Part shown: piece after piece, positions 29,829 to 38,486 of the stretch
Layout of the letters: every line of letters starts with the position of its first letter
How positions within the stretch are numbered: position 1 is the stretch's first letter
Source of the DNA: JBBRXJ01 sp038248505
GTDB taxonomy: Bacteria > Bacteroidota > Bacteroidia > Bacteroidales > JBBRXJ01
DNA: 43,020 nt
Direction: 5' to 3'
NCBI GenBank assembly: GCA_038248505.1
Contig: JBBRXJ010000018.1
Location: 1 to 43,020, forward strand
Notes under the pieces: generated by a model
What the model saw: the letters and a program-made list of their open reading frames with translations, nothing else
Told to the model about the DNA's origin: nothing
Databases searched by the model: none
Position numbers and translations under genes: made by a program

Positions 29829-31553
29829 ATGAAATACGCTACATTTGCAATACTCGTTTTCTTTGCTGGTTCAGTATCCGCACAACAAATTTTACAGCAC
29901 CCAAAAAAAGTGTATACATCACCTGATGGTAAGTTGTTTTTCAATAAACATCAACCAGTGTATTTTCGCATTTCAGATTCGCCTGACGAATCTGAAAAAT
30001 CCTATTTAATGACGAGTGAACAAACACCTCAATACTCAAACCCAATGTATTTTGATACAGAAGGTCGCAATACCTTGCATTCACCTGAAGCGGTAGATAC
30101 CATAACCAAGAAAACGGTTTATGGAGTAAATGTTATTTATAATGTATATGCTGATGGTTTACCACCTAATACTGAAATAAAATTTAATAATACCAATGTG
30201 CTTAAAAAACCTACTAAATATACCATTACAAATGGAACTGAAATTTCATTTAAAGCAACTGACGCTGTTTCGGGAGTAGAGCAGATTTATGTTTCTATTG
30301 ATAAGCAAGCTTTTAAACAGTATACTGCCGCACTTTTGTTTAACGAGGAGAAGGAGTTTTTATTACAGTACTATGCAGTTGATCATACTGGTAATGTTGA
30401 ACCCATTAAACAAGCTACTATATCTAATGTTAAGACGATACCAGAATCGAAGTTAAGTGTAAAAGGAGATCAATCAGCAGAGAATATTTCAATTCGTTCA
30501 TTGCTTGTTATTGAAGCACAAGCAAATTTAGCTGGAACAGCTGGCATTTATTATAGTATTGATAGTGGCGCATGGAAAACCTATCTTAGTCCTATCTCTG
30601 TTGCACTGTTACAGCAGGGAGAACATATCGTTCGTTATTATGCTATTGATAATTTAAAGAATAAAGAATCAATTAAAAACTTTTCATTTTTTCTTGATAT
30701 AACGCGTCCTGTTGTTGTTGAGGAGGTAATGGGTAAGAATTATGTAGTCAATGGTAAACAGTTTACATCTGGCCATTCAAAACTTAAAATAACTTCATTC
30801 GATAATAAATCAGGAGTTAAAGAGATTTATTATTCAATTAATGGAGCTGCTTTCCAATTATATGATAAACCAGTAAGTTTAGTAAGTAAAGGAACTTTGA
30901 ATATTAGTACCTATGCTTTAGATAATGTAAATAATAAGAGTCAGAGCAATGTGCTTGGTTCTACTTCAAGAGCAATTTCGTATGTTGATTTATCGGGTCC
31001 TGCTTTATCGTTTAATCTTAGTGGACCCGTATTTCGCATAGGTGATTCTTTAATAATTTGTAGTCGTACCTCAATTTCTTTTGTTGCCAACGATGCAGAA
31101 GCAGGCTTAAATCGTATTGAGTATCGTATTGATAATGCCGATCCAATGGTATATACAAAGCATTTTCAAATTTTAAGTCAGGGGCCTCACAATATTAAAT
31201 ATTATGCTTATGACAATGTTGAGAATATTAATTCAGCAGAGTTTAATTTTTTAGTTGATACAACTGGTCCTACTATTTTTACGCGCTTTAGTGTTCCTGC
31301 AGCAGGCGAAAAAGTTGCGACTGATGGTGCAAAGCAAGAGGTATTTCCTAAGCATGTGGTTGTTTTCTTATCGGCAACTGATGATTTAGCAGGATATGAA
31401 TCAATGTTCTATTCAATTAATGGAATGCCTGAGAAAGCTTACACAATGCCTATTAAGGAGTTCTTTAAGGAGGGTGTCTATGTTCTGAAAGTTCGTAGCT
31501 TTGATAAACTAGGAAATGGCACAACACTAATTTATGGGTTTACCATAAATTAG
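29829..31553 (+). CDS. Exported protein with five OmpL47-type beta repeats
   Basis: A 574-residue secreted protein. I start at ATG 29829, because MKYATFAILVFFAGSVSAQQ is a clean signal peptide; an in-frame ATG at 29778 would extend it upstream and overlap siaC. Five Ig-like OmpL47-type repeats begin near residues 142, 227, 320, 417 and 514. Each has the pattern D-x-x-x-G-(V/I/L)-x-x-I-x-Y-(S/R)-I-(D/N) followed ~30 residues later by (Y/S)-x-(A/L)-x-D-x-x-x-N. Such arrays bind surface or glycan partners; no enzyme domain, lipobox or T9SS tail is seen. It follows siaC by 40 bp on the same strand and may be the envelope end of the Sia-like module. Its last codons lie in a long inverted repeat. 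Confidence 0.75.
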   Translation: MKYATFAILVFFAGSVSAQQILQHPKKVYTSPDGKLFFNKHQPVYFRISDSPDESEKSYLMTSEQTPQYSNPMYFDTEGRNTLHSPEAVDTITKKTVYGVNVIYNVYADGLPPNTEIKFNNTNVLKKPTKYTITNGTEISFKATDAVSGVEQIYVSIDKQAFKQYTAALLFNEEKEFLLQYYAVDHTGNVEPIKQATISNVKTIPESKLSVKGDQSAENISIRSLLVIEAQANLAGTAGIYYSIDSGAWKTYLSPISVALLQQGEHIVRYYAIDNLKNKESIKNFSFFLDITRPVVVEEVMGKNYVVNGKQFTSGHSKLKITSFDNKSGVKEIYYSINGAAFQLYDKPVSLVSKGTLNISTYALDNVNNKSQSNVLGSTSRAISYVDLSGPALSFNLSGPVFRIGDSLIICSRTSISFVANDAEAGLNRIEYRIDNADPMVYTKHFQILSQGPHNIKYYAYDNVENINSAEFNFLVDTTGPTIFTRFSVPAAGEKVATDGAKQEVFPKHVVVFLSATDDLAGYESMFYSINGMPEKAYTMPIKEFFKEGVYVLKVRSFDKLGNGTTLIYGFTIN

Positions 31554-31569
31554 TGTTGTGCTATTTCCT
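31511..31569. repeat. 27-bp inverted repeat overlapping a stop codon
   Basis: 31511-31537 and 31543-31569 are inverted copies with one mismatch in 27 (a G-U pair in RNA) around a 5-nt loop. The core, CACAACACTAATTTATGG, is matched perfectly. It contains the last 13 codons and the TAG (31551-31553) of the OmpL47-repeat gene. No T run follows, so it is not a canonical terminator, but it could end transcription or protect the 3' end. It lies between convergent genes. Confidence 0.75.
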
Positions 31570-31849
31570 TAATTGATTATGCATAATGATACACCAAAGA
31601 CAAATTTCATACTAAAATACCAAAGTAGGTGGCTGAGGTGTCACATTGAGTTTTTCGCCGAGGCGAAGAAATGCACCGAAGCCCTGGTTTTGTAATGCCT
31701 TTATTTCCTGGTGCCTCAGCGTCCTGCTTTCATTGATATATAAGAGATTTGGTTTCATTAAAAAGCTTAAATATCTATTTGGTGTACGATAATGTAGAAT
31801 CAAATTTTCTTATGTATATACCCCAGAATAGTTAAAATGATCGAAATTA
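31554..31849. other. Noncoding gap with a GC-richer, hairpin-forming segment
   Basis: No credible gene in this ~300-bp gap. The stretch 31620-31740 is visibly GC-richer than its surroundings. It contains TTCGCCGAGGCGAA (31654-31667, 6-bp hairpin) nested in a GCTGAGG/CCTCAGC pair (31632-31638 with 31714-31720). 'GTCACATTGAG...TTTTTCG' resembles dispersed intergenic repeats of Bacteroidota genomes (recalled only). A 63-codon minus-strand frame here lacks any recognisable feature. Confidence 0.4.
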
Positions 31850-33997
31850 TTACTCATCAAAAGCGGCATCATCCTTAATTTCTCTTGTATCATCCTCGTT
31901 ATTATAGGCATTCTCACGAAGCGAGCCAACGATACGAATTTCTGTTCGTCTATTTTTTTCTCTATTGACAGGATTGTCGCTTCCATCTGCATTGCTGTTT
32001 TCGAATATAGGTTTTGATTCCCCATATCCCACAGCAAATAATCGCATGGGGTTAATGCCTCGTTGTACTAAGTATTTTAGTACTTCATCAGCACGTTTTT
32101 GTGATAAATCTTGATTGTATGTTTCGTCTCCAATATCATCTGTATGTGAGCTTATCTCTACAATAATATTTGGCAAATCATTTAATATTTCAAGTAAGGT
32201 AGTATCTAATAATCGTCGCGCTGTATCATTTAAAATAGATTGATTAAAACCATATTGTATTTTCAGCTGCAATGTTACCTCAGGAATGTAATTTATCTTG
32301 GTAGGCTTAAGTCGTAAGGTATCATTGCTCGCATAACCTTTGGTATTAAAGCTTATTTTTCGATCAAAATAACCATAGTTTGATACAAAAACATAATAGT
32401 TTTTATTAGCTTCTAAATTAGTAAAAGCATAACGCCCACTTTTATCGGTAGTGTCTTTTTGTATGATGAATGATTGTTTGCTTGCTAAGTCTTGTAAGTA
32501 GAGTGTTATAGGTACATTTTTAACAGGTTTACTCTTTCTGTTTAGTTCTAATTTCAAATTAAATTTACGATTGAATTTCTCCAGTATCGCATTTTCAGCT
32601 ACATCCAAAACTTTTCCTGTTACATGTACGCGAACTAAATTGTCATAAACAAAATGGTATATATCATCGCAACAGGTAGGATTTTTAAGTGGTACACCTC
32701 CTGTACGGTTAGAGACAAAAAAACCATATTCGCTATTATCTCCATGGGTGTAGTATAAATCATCGGCAGAACTATTTATTGGTAAGCCAATATTTCTTGG
32801 CGACGACCATTTTTTTAATTCCCCAGTGGCTCTAAAAATATCTAAGCCTCCAATGCCAGGGTAACTGTTTGAGCTAAAAAATAATGTTTTTGTTGTATTA
32901 TCATAAAATGGAGTGATTTCATCCTCTACACTATTTATATTCATCCCAGCATTTTTAGGTGCTGAATATTCATTCTTTTGTGCATTATATTCGGAGTACC
33001 ATATATCCATTTTGCCTTTTGTACCTGGGCGGTCTGATACAAAATAAAGTATTTCACGTTTCTTTTTTGAATCTTCTCCAATGGCAGGATGTGTAGTAGT
33101 GTACTCTGGATTATTAATAGGATCAGGAAGTACTATCGGACGTCCCCAGCTGCTTCCGCTATCTCGTTTGCAAACACAAAGATTGCAGATAAGCTTACGC
33201 TGGCGGTTTTCTTCACAACGAGTAAAATAGAAACGATTCTTATCTATACTAAATACCCCATTTCCTACATTCGTGCCGGCTATATTAAATGGCTCGTCAA
33301 TATGTCCTTTGTTAATCCATGGCTTTCCCGAACGCTCAGCCATATAAAACTGTCGTACTGGTTTCTGAACGGTATCACTAAATGGGAAATATTTTAGTGA
33401 GTCTAAATTCATGGATGAGAAATAAAACATCTTGCTACTTATAGGTATGGGCGATAATTCAGCATGAGCCTTATTAATATTTTTATCAAGATGTTTAATG
33501 GTCATTTCAATACTCTTTGCTGAATCACGCATTCCTTGTACGGAAAGGCATCCTTTAATGTTTGCATCGCAAAGTTTTTTCATCACTTTCTCATTATCCC
33601 CACTATTGTAAAGATCTTTAAAGCGCTCAAAACCTTTTCGTGCTTCATTATACTTTTCTAGATTCATGGCTAATGTACTTTTGTGGTATAATGCCATCAT
33701 ATTTTTGGTTGAATCGTCTTCGTATATTTGTCTCCAAGCAGTGTAAGCATTCTGATAATCGCGTGTTTTTTCATATAAAATGGCAATTTTCTCTTGTATC
33801 GATTTGTCATCTTTCTTTTTATCGAGGCATTTCAGATACATATCTAAGGCTGTATAATAATCACCTAAACGCTCTGAGTTTTTTGCTAAACCTTGTAATT
33901 GTTTCATCGAATACTGTGAAGCATCAAGCCCTGGTTGGCTCCATACTTGAACTGATGTCAGTATCAGTAGGAATAATATGATTTGGTTCTTTCTCAT
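31850..33997 (-). CDS. PorE-like OmpA-family envelope protein (T9SS-associated)
   Basis: A 715-residue exported protein from ATG 33997, with the domain order of Porphyromonas PorE. A signal peptide comes first (MRKNQIILFLLILTSVQVWS). TPR repeats span ~25-150. A PD40/WD40-like beta-propeller spans ~190-460 (YFSSMNLDSLKYF, LYFVSDRPGTKG, FFSSNSYPGIGGLDIF, GFFVSNRTGG). A carboxypeptidase regulatory-like domain spans ~480-570 (DTTDKSGRYAFTNLEANKNYYVF). The OmpA C-terminal peptidoglycan-binding domain spans ~590-700 (ISSHTDDIGDETYNQDLSQKRADEV, with the D and R that bind diaminopimelate). Members link T9SS surface complexes to the cell wall. The ATG overlaps the PorP stop (ATGA), so the two are translationally coupled. 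The in-frame ATG at 34009 is less likely. Confidence 0.88.
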   Translation of the reverse strand: MRKNQIILFLLILTSVQVWSQPGLDASQYSMKQLQGLAKNSERLGDYYTALDMYLKCLDKKKDDKSIQEKIAILYEKTRDYQNAYTAWRQIYEDDSTKNMMALYHKSTLAMNLEKYNEARKGFERFKDLYNSGDNEKVMKKLCDANIKGCLSVQGMRDSAKSIEMTIKHLDKNINKAHAELSPIPISSKMFYFSSMNLDSLKYFPFSDTVQKPVRQFYMAERSGKPWINKGHIDEPFNIAGTNVGNGVFSIDKNRFYFTRCEENRQRKLICNLCVCKRDSGSSWGRPIVLPDPINNPEYTTTHPAIGEDSKKKREILYFVSDRPGTKGKMDIWYSEYNAQKNEYSAPKNAGMNINSVEDEITPFYDNTTKTLFFSSNSYPGIGGLDIFRATGELKKWSSPRNIGLPINSSADDLYYTHGDNSEYGFFVSNRTGGVPLKNPTCCDDIYHFVYDNLVRVHVTGKVLDVAENAILEKFNRKFNLKLELNRKSKPVKNVPITLYLQDLASKQSFIIQKDTTDKSGRYAFTNLEANKNYYVFVSNYGYFDRKISFNTKGYASNDTLRLKPTKINYIPEVTLQLKIQYGFNQSILNDTARRLLDTTLLEILNDLPNIIVEISSHTDDIGDETYNQDLSQKRADEVLKYLVQRGINPMRLFAVGYGESKPIFENSNADGSDNPVNREKNRRTEIRIVGSLRENAYNNEDDTREIKDDAAFDE

Positions 33998-35025
33998 ATT
34001 CGGTCGCATGGTATGGTAAATCTATTGTACAATATTCGTGTAGCTCTATATATTAGTGAGAACTCTATTGCACCTCTAAAACTCCCTGGTTTGTTGGCTG
34101 CTGCTATATTGCTATCATAACTAAAGCCAATATCAAATTTCCGTATCTCTAAACCAGCTAAAAGTACTAATGCTTGTGCATTGGGTGAAAATCCACTGCG
34201 GATGTAAGCTCCAGTGTATAATGCATGTAAAGCTAATCGGTTGTGCGGAAGTTTAAATTTAATATTGCTTCCAATACGCTGATCTATTACTTTTGATTGG
34301 CGCATATATAAATACCGAGGGGTTAAAATGATGCTGGGTCTTAGCTCATAGTCTGTTTCAACAAACCATAACTGGCGTATAGGAACGGCTTCGCGTTCAC
34401 CACCTGCTATTTGACCAGCCGGACGATTGAGATGAAAGAGACTGAGACCAATTACTGGTTTAATGCTCCGAATGCGGCGTTCTGCTATAATTCCTATATT
34501 GAGATCAAAGTAGCCAGTTCGTTCACCCAAATTAGGCTCGTTTATTGGTTGCTCGCTGTTATAATCGCCAATCGTAATATCGTATTGACTTGGAAAGGTA
34601 ATGTCTCTGCCATAATTATACGATCGCATAACAAAGCCTGGTTGAAGGCCTAAGCGAATTAAATTTTTCCCTATAAACTTTTCAATACTTGCAGATAGAA
34701 ATACTTGTGTTGAATTATAGCCCAAAGAGCCTGCTTTGTCATTTAAAAGTAATAAACCAGCACTTACAACTTCTGTCTTTATTGGTAAAAGCCGGTCGTA
34801 ACTCAGCAATATGGTTTGAAATGGATCATTGGTTTGCATCCATTGATTGCGAATATTATTAACAAATCGCCAGTCACCTTTAAAATTACCTGTATTTGCC
34901 GAATTAAGAAGTAATGGGGAGGCATAATATTGCGAAAGATTCACATCTTGGGAATGTAAAACGCTTATATTCAGTGACTGAATGAGCGCTGCACTAATAA
35001 ATATTTTCAGGAATCGTAATCCCAT
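33994..35025 (-). CDS. PorP/SprF-family outer-membrane protein
   Basis: A 343-residue outer-membrane beta-barrel of the PorP/SprF type, which handles the surface attachment of T9SS cargo with type B C-terminal domains. A signal peptide is followed by the diagnostic QDVNLSQYYASPLLLNSANTGNF and NIRNQW. Long stretches of amphipathic beta strands end with a conserved terminal strand. ATG 35025 (MGLRFLKIF) is preferred to TTG 35034. The minus-strand motif TATTTTTG at 35039-35032 overlaps that start and may be coincidental. It is coupled to the PorE-like gene and divergent from a type B cargo gene, the usual arrangement of such cassettes. Confidence 0.9.
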   Translation of the reverse strand: MGLRFLKIFISAALIQSLNISVLHSQDVNLSQYYASPLLLNSANTGNFKGDWRFVNNIRNQWMQTNDPFQTILLSYDRLLPIKTEVVSAGLLLLNDKAGSLGYNSTQVFLSASIEKFIGKNLIRLGLQPGFVMRSYNYGRDITFPSQYDITIGDYNSEQPINEPNLGERTGYFDLNIGIIAERRIRSIKPVIGLSLFHLNRPAGQIAGGEREAVPIRQLWFVETDYELRPSIILTPRYLYMRQSKVIDQRIGSNIKFKLPHNRLALHALYTGAYIRSGFSPNAQALVLLAGLEIRKFDIGFSYDSNIAAANKPGSFRGAIEFSLIYRATRILYNRFTIPCDRI

Positions 35026-35121
35026 TTCAATCAAAAATAGTATCTTTATAGCGTTTAGGTTGAGGGGTATTGCTTATATTTACAATCATAAACCCCTGTT
35101 TTACAAAACTAATGAATATTC

Positions 35122-36462
35122 ATGACTATCCGTAAATCTCTCATATTAATTTTGCTTCTAACCTTTCTAAGTGTGCATGTTTACTCGCAGATTACGGCTA
35201 GTTTTACTAAATCACCTATAATTGCTTGCTCGCCTCAAACCCTTTTGTTAAAAAGCACATCAATTGGTACAGGGTCATTAACTTACAAATGGTTTTTGGG
35301 TAAAGAGGATACCATTCAAACATTAAATGATTCTATTAGTTTTAATGTTCCTATTGGTAAACATGTTATAAAATTGCTCGTTACAAATGGAGTAGAAAAG
35401 GATTCGGCTACAGATATTATTACTATTGGTGCTTTTGCCAGTTTTTCAATTCCCGATTCGGTAGTTTGTCTTAAACAGAATATTGTAATTACCAATAAAT
35501 CAATTAATGACACCACTGTTTGGTGGTCTTATGGTGATATTCGTAGTACAAATGATCCATCTCCTGCGCCTTACAATTATAATTTTCCCGGAAATGATAC
35601 TGGTTGGTACACTATTCGATTAATTGTAAATCCAGTTGGTGCTTGCAAAGATACTGCTATTAAAAAGGTGCATGTTATTAATACCCCAACGGCAAAGCTT
35701 GTGGTTGATAATGATAGTATTTGTGCAGGCAGTTCTACAATGTTGCATTTAACAACAAGTACAAGTGAGTTTCCTAATTGGCAGTACCAATCTGGTACTT
35801 TAGATTTTAAAGGCGATTATTATAATCCTATGGTTTATCCCAAAAAAAAGTATACGTATTCTGTTAGGTTAAAAGATGATGGTGGATGTACATTGGATGT
35901 TTTTGCAACTATTAATGTTGTTCCGGCCGATACGCCTACTTATTCTCAAATGAATCCGGAAAACATAAATCTATCTGATACTACCGTTATTATTGGTAAT
36001 GAAGTACAATTAGATATTTTCTCTACTGAAACAGCTAAATATGTGTGGACTTCAAATGTAGATTTAACTTGTATGGACTGCCCAACACAAATTGTGAGGC
36101 CACTTAAAACCACAACTTATCAAGTTACTGTTTCCGATTTTTGTTTTAGCAATAATCATTTTTTTACTGTAAATGTGGAGGAGAAATTTTCATTAAGTAT
36201 GCCAAAAGCTTTTACTCCTAATGGCGATGGGATAAATGACATTTTACCCGTTCAAGGTTGGGGTATTAAACAATTGATGGATTTTAGCATTTTCGATCGT
36301 TGGGGTAGTAGGGTGTACCAATCATCTGATATAAATGCTGGTTGGGATGGACATTATAACGGCAAACTGCAACCAGCAGATAATTACACTTATTTTGTTA
36401 AGATACTTACCTACGGCGAGAAAGAAATGTACAAAGAAGGTTCAATCACTTTAATTAGATAG
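35122..36462 (+). CDS. Secreted protein with PKD-like domains and T9SS type B C-terminal domain
   Basis: A 446-residue exported protein. The signal peptide is about 1-22 (ending HVYS). It has PKD/Ig-like domains (~24-105, 108-190 and further beta domains to ~350), with patterns such as TYKWFLGKEDT and ATVWWSYGD-like turns. The gliding-motility-associated C-terminal domain (~358-446) contains MPKAFTPNGDGINDILPV, FDRWGSRVYQ and GWDGHYNGK. This is the type B (SprB-like) export signal that depends on SprF/PorP-type proteins, and such a gene lies divergently 97 bp away. It is small for an adhesin. It could be an adhesin accessory or the ligand of the neighbouring barrel. Confidence 0.9.
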   Translation: MTIRKSLILILLLTFLSVHVYSQITASFTKSPIIACSPQTLLLKSTSIGTGSLTYKWFLGKEDTIQTLNDSISFNVPIGKHVIKLLVTNGVEKDSATDIITIGAFASFSIPDSVVCLKQNIVITNKSINDTTVWWSYGDIRSTNDPSPAPYNYNFPGNDTGWYTIRLIVNPVGACKDTAIKKVHVINTPTAKLVVDNDSICAGSSTMLHLTTSTSEFPNWQYQSGTLDFKGDYYNPMVYPKKKYTYSVRLKDDGGCTLDVFATINVVPADTPTYSQMNPENINLSDTTVIIGNEVQLDIFSTETAKYVWTSNVDLTCMDCPTQIVRPLKTTTYQVTVSDFCFSNNHFFTVNVEEKFSLSMPKAFTPNGDGINDILPVQGWGIKQLMDFSIFDRWGSRVYQSSDINAGWDGHYNGKLQPADNYTYFVKILTYGEKEMYKEGSITLIR

Positions 36463-36510
36463 TTCTTAATATATTCAATATATCAAATCTCTTCTCATCT
36501 TGTCACCTTC

Positions 36511-37947
36511 TCATCTCCGTGGCGGATCATCTTCTCCAAAAACAATAGCCTCATAAATATAAATTTCCGCCTTCTTCCACCCATCCCATCCAATACCCGC
36601 CTTGTCTCTTGAGCAATGCCCTAAAAACTCTTCAAGCGTCCAACCGGTTTCATCCGCTACTTGTGGTAAAAAGGTACCCCCCGAATAAGATTGTTTTATA
36701 TATATTCCATGCTTTCCCAGTTCTATTTCTTTTATGGAATCAATTTTGCGCATTGGTGTGAGTACCGATATTTCTATTGAAATGTTTTTTAGCTCTTGAA
36801 AATCTAATTCAGGAAATCGAGTGTCTTCAGTTGCTGCTGCGATAGCTAATCTTTGAATCGTTTCCCACAAAGACATGCTAGGCTCAAAACGACCGATACA
36901 GCCACGTAAATTCCCTTCTTTATGAAGACTTACAAATGCTCCACAATGAATTTGTAAATTCGCATTGTTGGTTGATTTGCTTGTGTTGATAACGCTTTTA
37001 GGCTTTAGATGATCTTCAATACTTTTTCTCGCAATAGTAAGTAAACTACTTTTATCTTCATTTGTCAAATTAAAATTGTCTGAATTGTTTTTGGTTAAAT
37101 GAACAGAAATAGCATTGTATCCTACAACTCTGTCTTTACTGGCATGAGGCGAATCGCCTGAATTGCTATAATGCACTTTTTTATATTGAATGTCATTATT
37201 TCCCTCGGTCATGTATAATAGTGTTAAAACCGAAGACCATCCACACATAGCAGTACTCATGCTATGTATGCCTTTCGATTCCATTGCTTTTTGCATTTTT
37301 ATTACTTGAGCGGTATCATTACTGATAATTGCATTTGCCATATTTCTGTCTGATTCAGTAGCCCCTTCATAGTTTGGATAGTGTGAAAAATCACTACTAA
37401 TAATAAAGAGATTCTCACCATTCATATATGGCTTTAAAGCGGCAGCAATGTTTTTAAGGATTTCAAACGACTGCCCCCCAATAATAATGGGAATTATATT
37501 GAAGTCTTTTTTTAATAGGGTTTGAAGAAAGGGTAATTGCACTTCAAGGCTATGTTCATTTATGTGTGGAGCTATATTGGCGTTAAAACAATTATGTTCT
37601 TTGATGAGTTTTGATGGCAGGTCTAAATCAACAGAAACGATGCCAAGCGGGGTCTCGTAATCCCCAATAGTATATATAGATGCACCCTCAAATAGCATTT
37701 GATGGCTTGATGTTAGAATAAAAACATGCTTCCACTTTTTATTTTTATCAATCTGCTTATATGCGGCAGCAGCAGTTAGTCCTGAATAAATATACCCTGC
37801 ATGTGGTGCTATAATGGCTACCGTATTTGTTTTTGATGTTGGGTCTGGAATTTGATGAAGATATCCCAAAACCTCTTCTTTTAAAGCTTTTGCATCAGCA
37901 GAATAAAATTGTCCGGCAACCACTGTTTTACGGTTTGTATGTGTCAT
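36511..37947 (-). CDS. MEMO1-AMMECR1 fusion (AmmeMemoRadiSam proteins B and A)
   Basis: A cytoplasmic fusion of 478 residues from ATG 37947 (an in-frame ATG at 37971 gives 486). The N-terminal half is MEMO1-like, related to class III dioxygenases, with the metal-binding-type His in APHAGY (H49) and further conserved blocks EHSLEVQLPFL and FSHYPNY. The C-terminal ~180 residues are an AMMECR1 domain with the hallmark LRGCIG (347-352). The two proteins and a radical SAM enzyme form the AmmeMemoRadiSam system, whose chemistry is unknown. The third component is not adjacent. The only radical SAM gene here is of the unrelated YhcC type. Confidence 0.9.
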   Translation of the reverse strand: MTHTNRKTVVAGQFYSADAKALKEEVLGYLHQIPDPTSKTNTVAIIAPHAGYIYSGLTAAAAYKQIDKNKKWKHVFILTSSHQMLFEGASIYTIGDYETPLGIVSVDLDLPSKLIKEHNCFNANIAPHINEHSLEVQLPFLQTLLKKDFNIIPIIIGGQSFEILKNIAAALKPYMNGENLFIISSDFSHYPNYEGATESDRNMANAIISNDTAQVIKMQKAMESKGIHSMSTAMCGWSSVLTLLYMTEGNNDIQYKKVHYSNSGDSPHASKDRVVGYNAISVHLTKNNSDNFNLTNEDKSSLLTIARKSIEDHLKPKSVINTSKSTNNANLQIHCGAFVSLHKEGNLRGCIGRFEPSMSLWETIQRLAIAAATEDTRFPELDFQELKNISIEISVLTPMRKIDSIKEIELGKHGIYIKQSYSGGTFLPQVADETGWTLEEFLGHCSRDKAGIGWDGWKKAEIYIYEAIVFGEDDPPRR

Positions 37948-38486
37948 GTTCTTTATTTTTTTGTTTAACAAATACGAAATTTTTTATGATTAGATTTTAA
38001 AGGCTATTGCTCTTTTTGTTATAGCTATTATAAGGTCGTATTAGTATATGTATTGTAAATATACTTTGAATTTCTTTTGATATGTTAATTTTCTGCAAAT
38101 CAATTTCTAGAGAATAAAGCATTGATTAGTTGTTAGTTTACTTGTAATGGAAAATTCTTGCTACTTTTTACTTTAGTGAGACTATAATTCCAAGAACGAT
38201 AGTAAAATAAATTAGTAATTAGAAATCCTTCCAGTTAAGTCAGATGGAGATCCTTAACTAATTTGCTGTTGCAGAGAAGGATTTCTTGCTATATTCCCCC
38301 ATGCTCTGTTTCGTAAGAAACTTTTCAAAAACCGATATAAATAATTTGAAATTATTTATTTTTAACCGATACATTATCGTTTTTTATTTTTAATATAAAA
38401 TATTTTCATCTCTTAAACGTATAAACCCACCTAGCAGATCAATCTCTATATGTTTCAATTCCTCAAATCTATTCTTTTAAACTAAT
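37948..38486. other. Noncoding region with two symmetric structures
   Basis: About 540 bp with no credible ORF between divergent genes. It contains a nested stem-loop (38221-38286) and an AT palindrome (38337-38359) flanked by two copies of AACCGATA (38330-38337 and 38364-38371). TACTTTAG at 38169-38176 is one base from the TAnnTTTG box and could start a transcript through the stem-loop. The function is unknown. Confidence 0.45.
38221..38286 (+). ncRNA. Candidate structured RNA or leader element
   Basis: AGAAATCCTTC (38221-38231) pairs perfectly with GAAGGATTTCT (38276-38286). Inside it, AGTTAAG (38233-38239) pairs with CTTAACT (38253-38259), giving a two-stem nested fold of 66 nt. There is no protein-coding reason for it. 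No T run follows, so it is not a simple terminator. It could be a small RNA, a leader of the exonuclease gene or a decayed mobile element. Strand is assumed. Confidence 0.3.
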
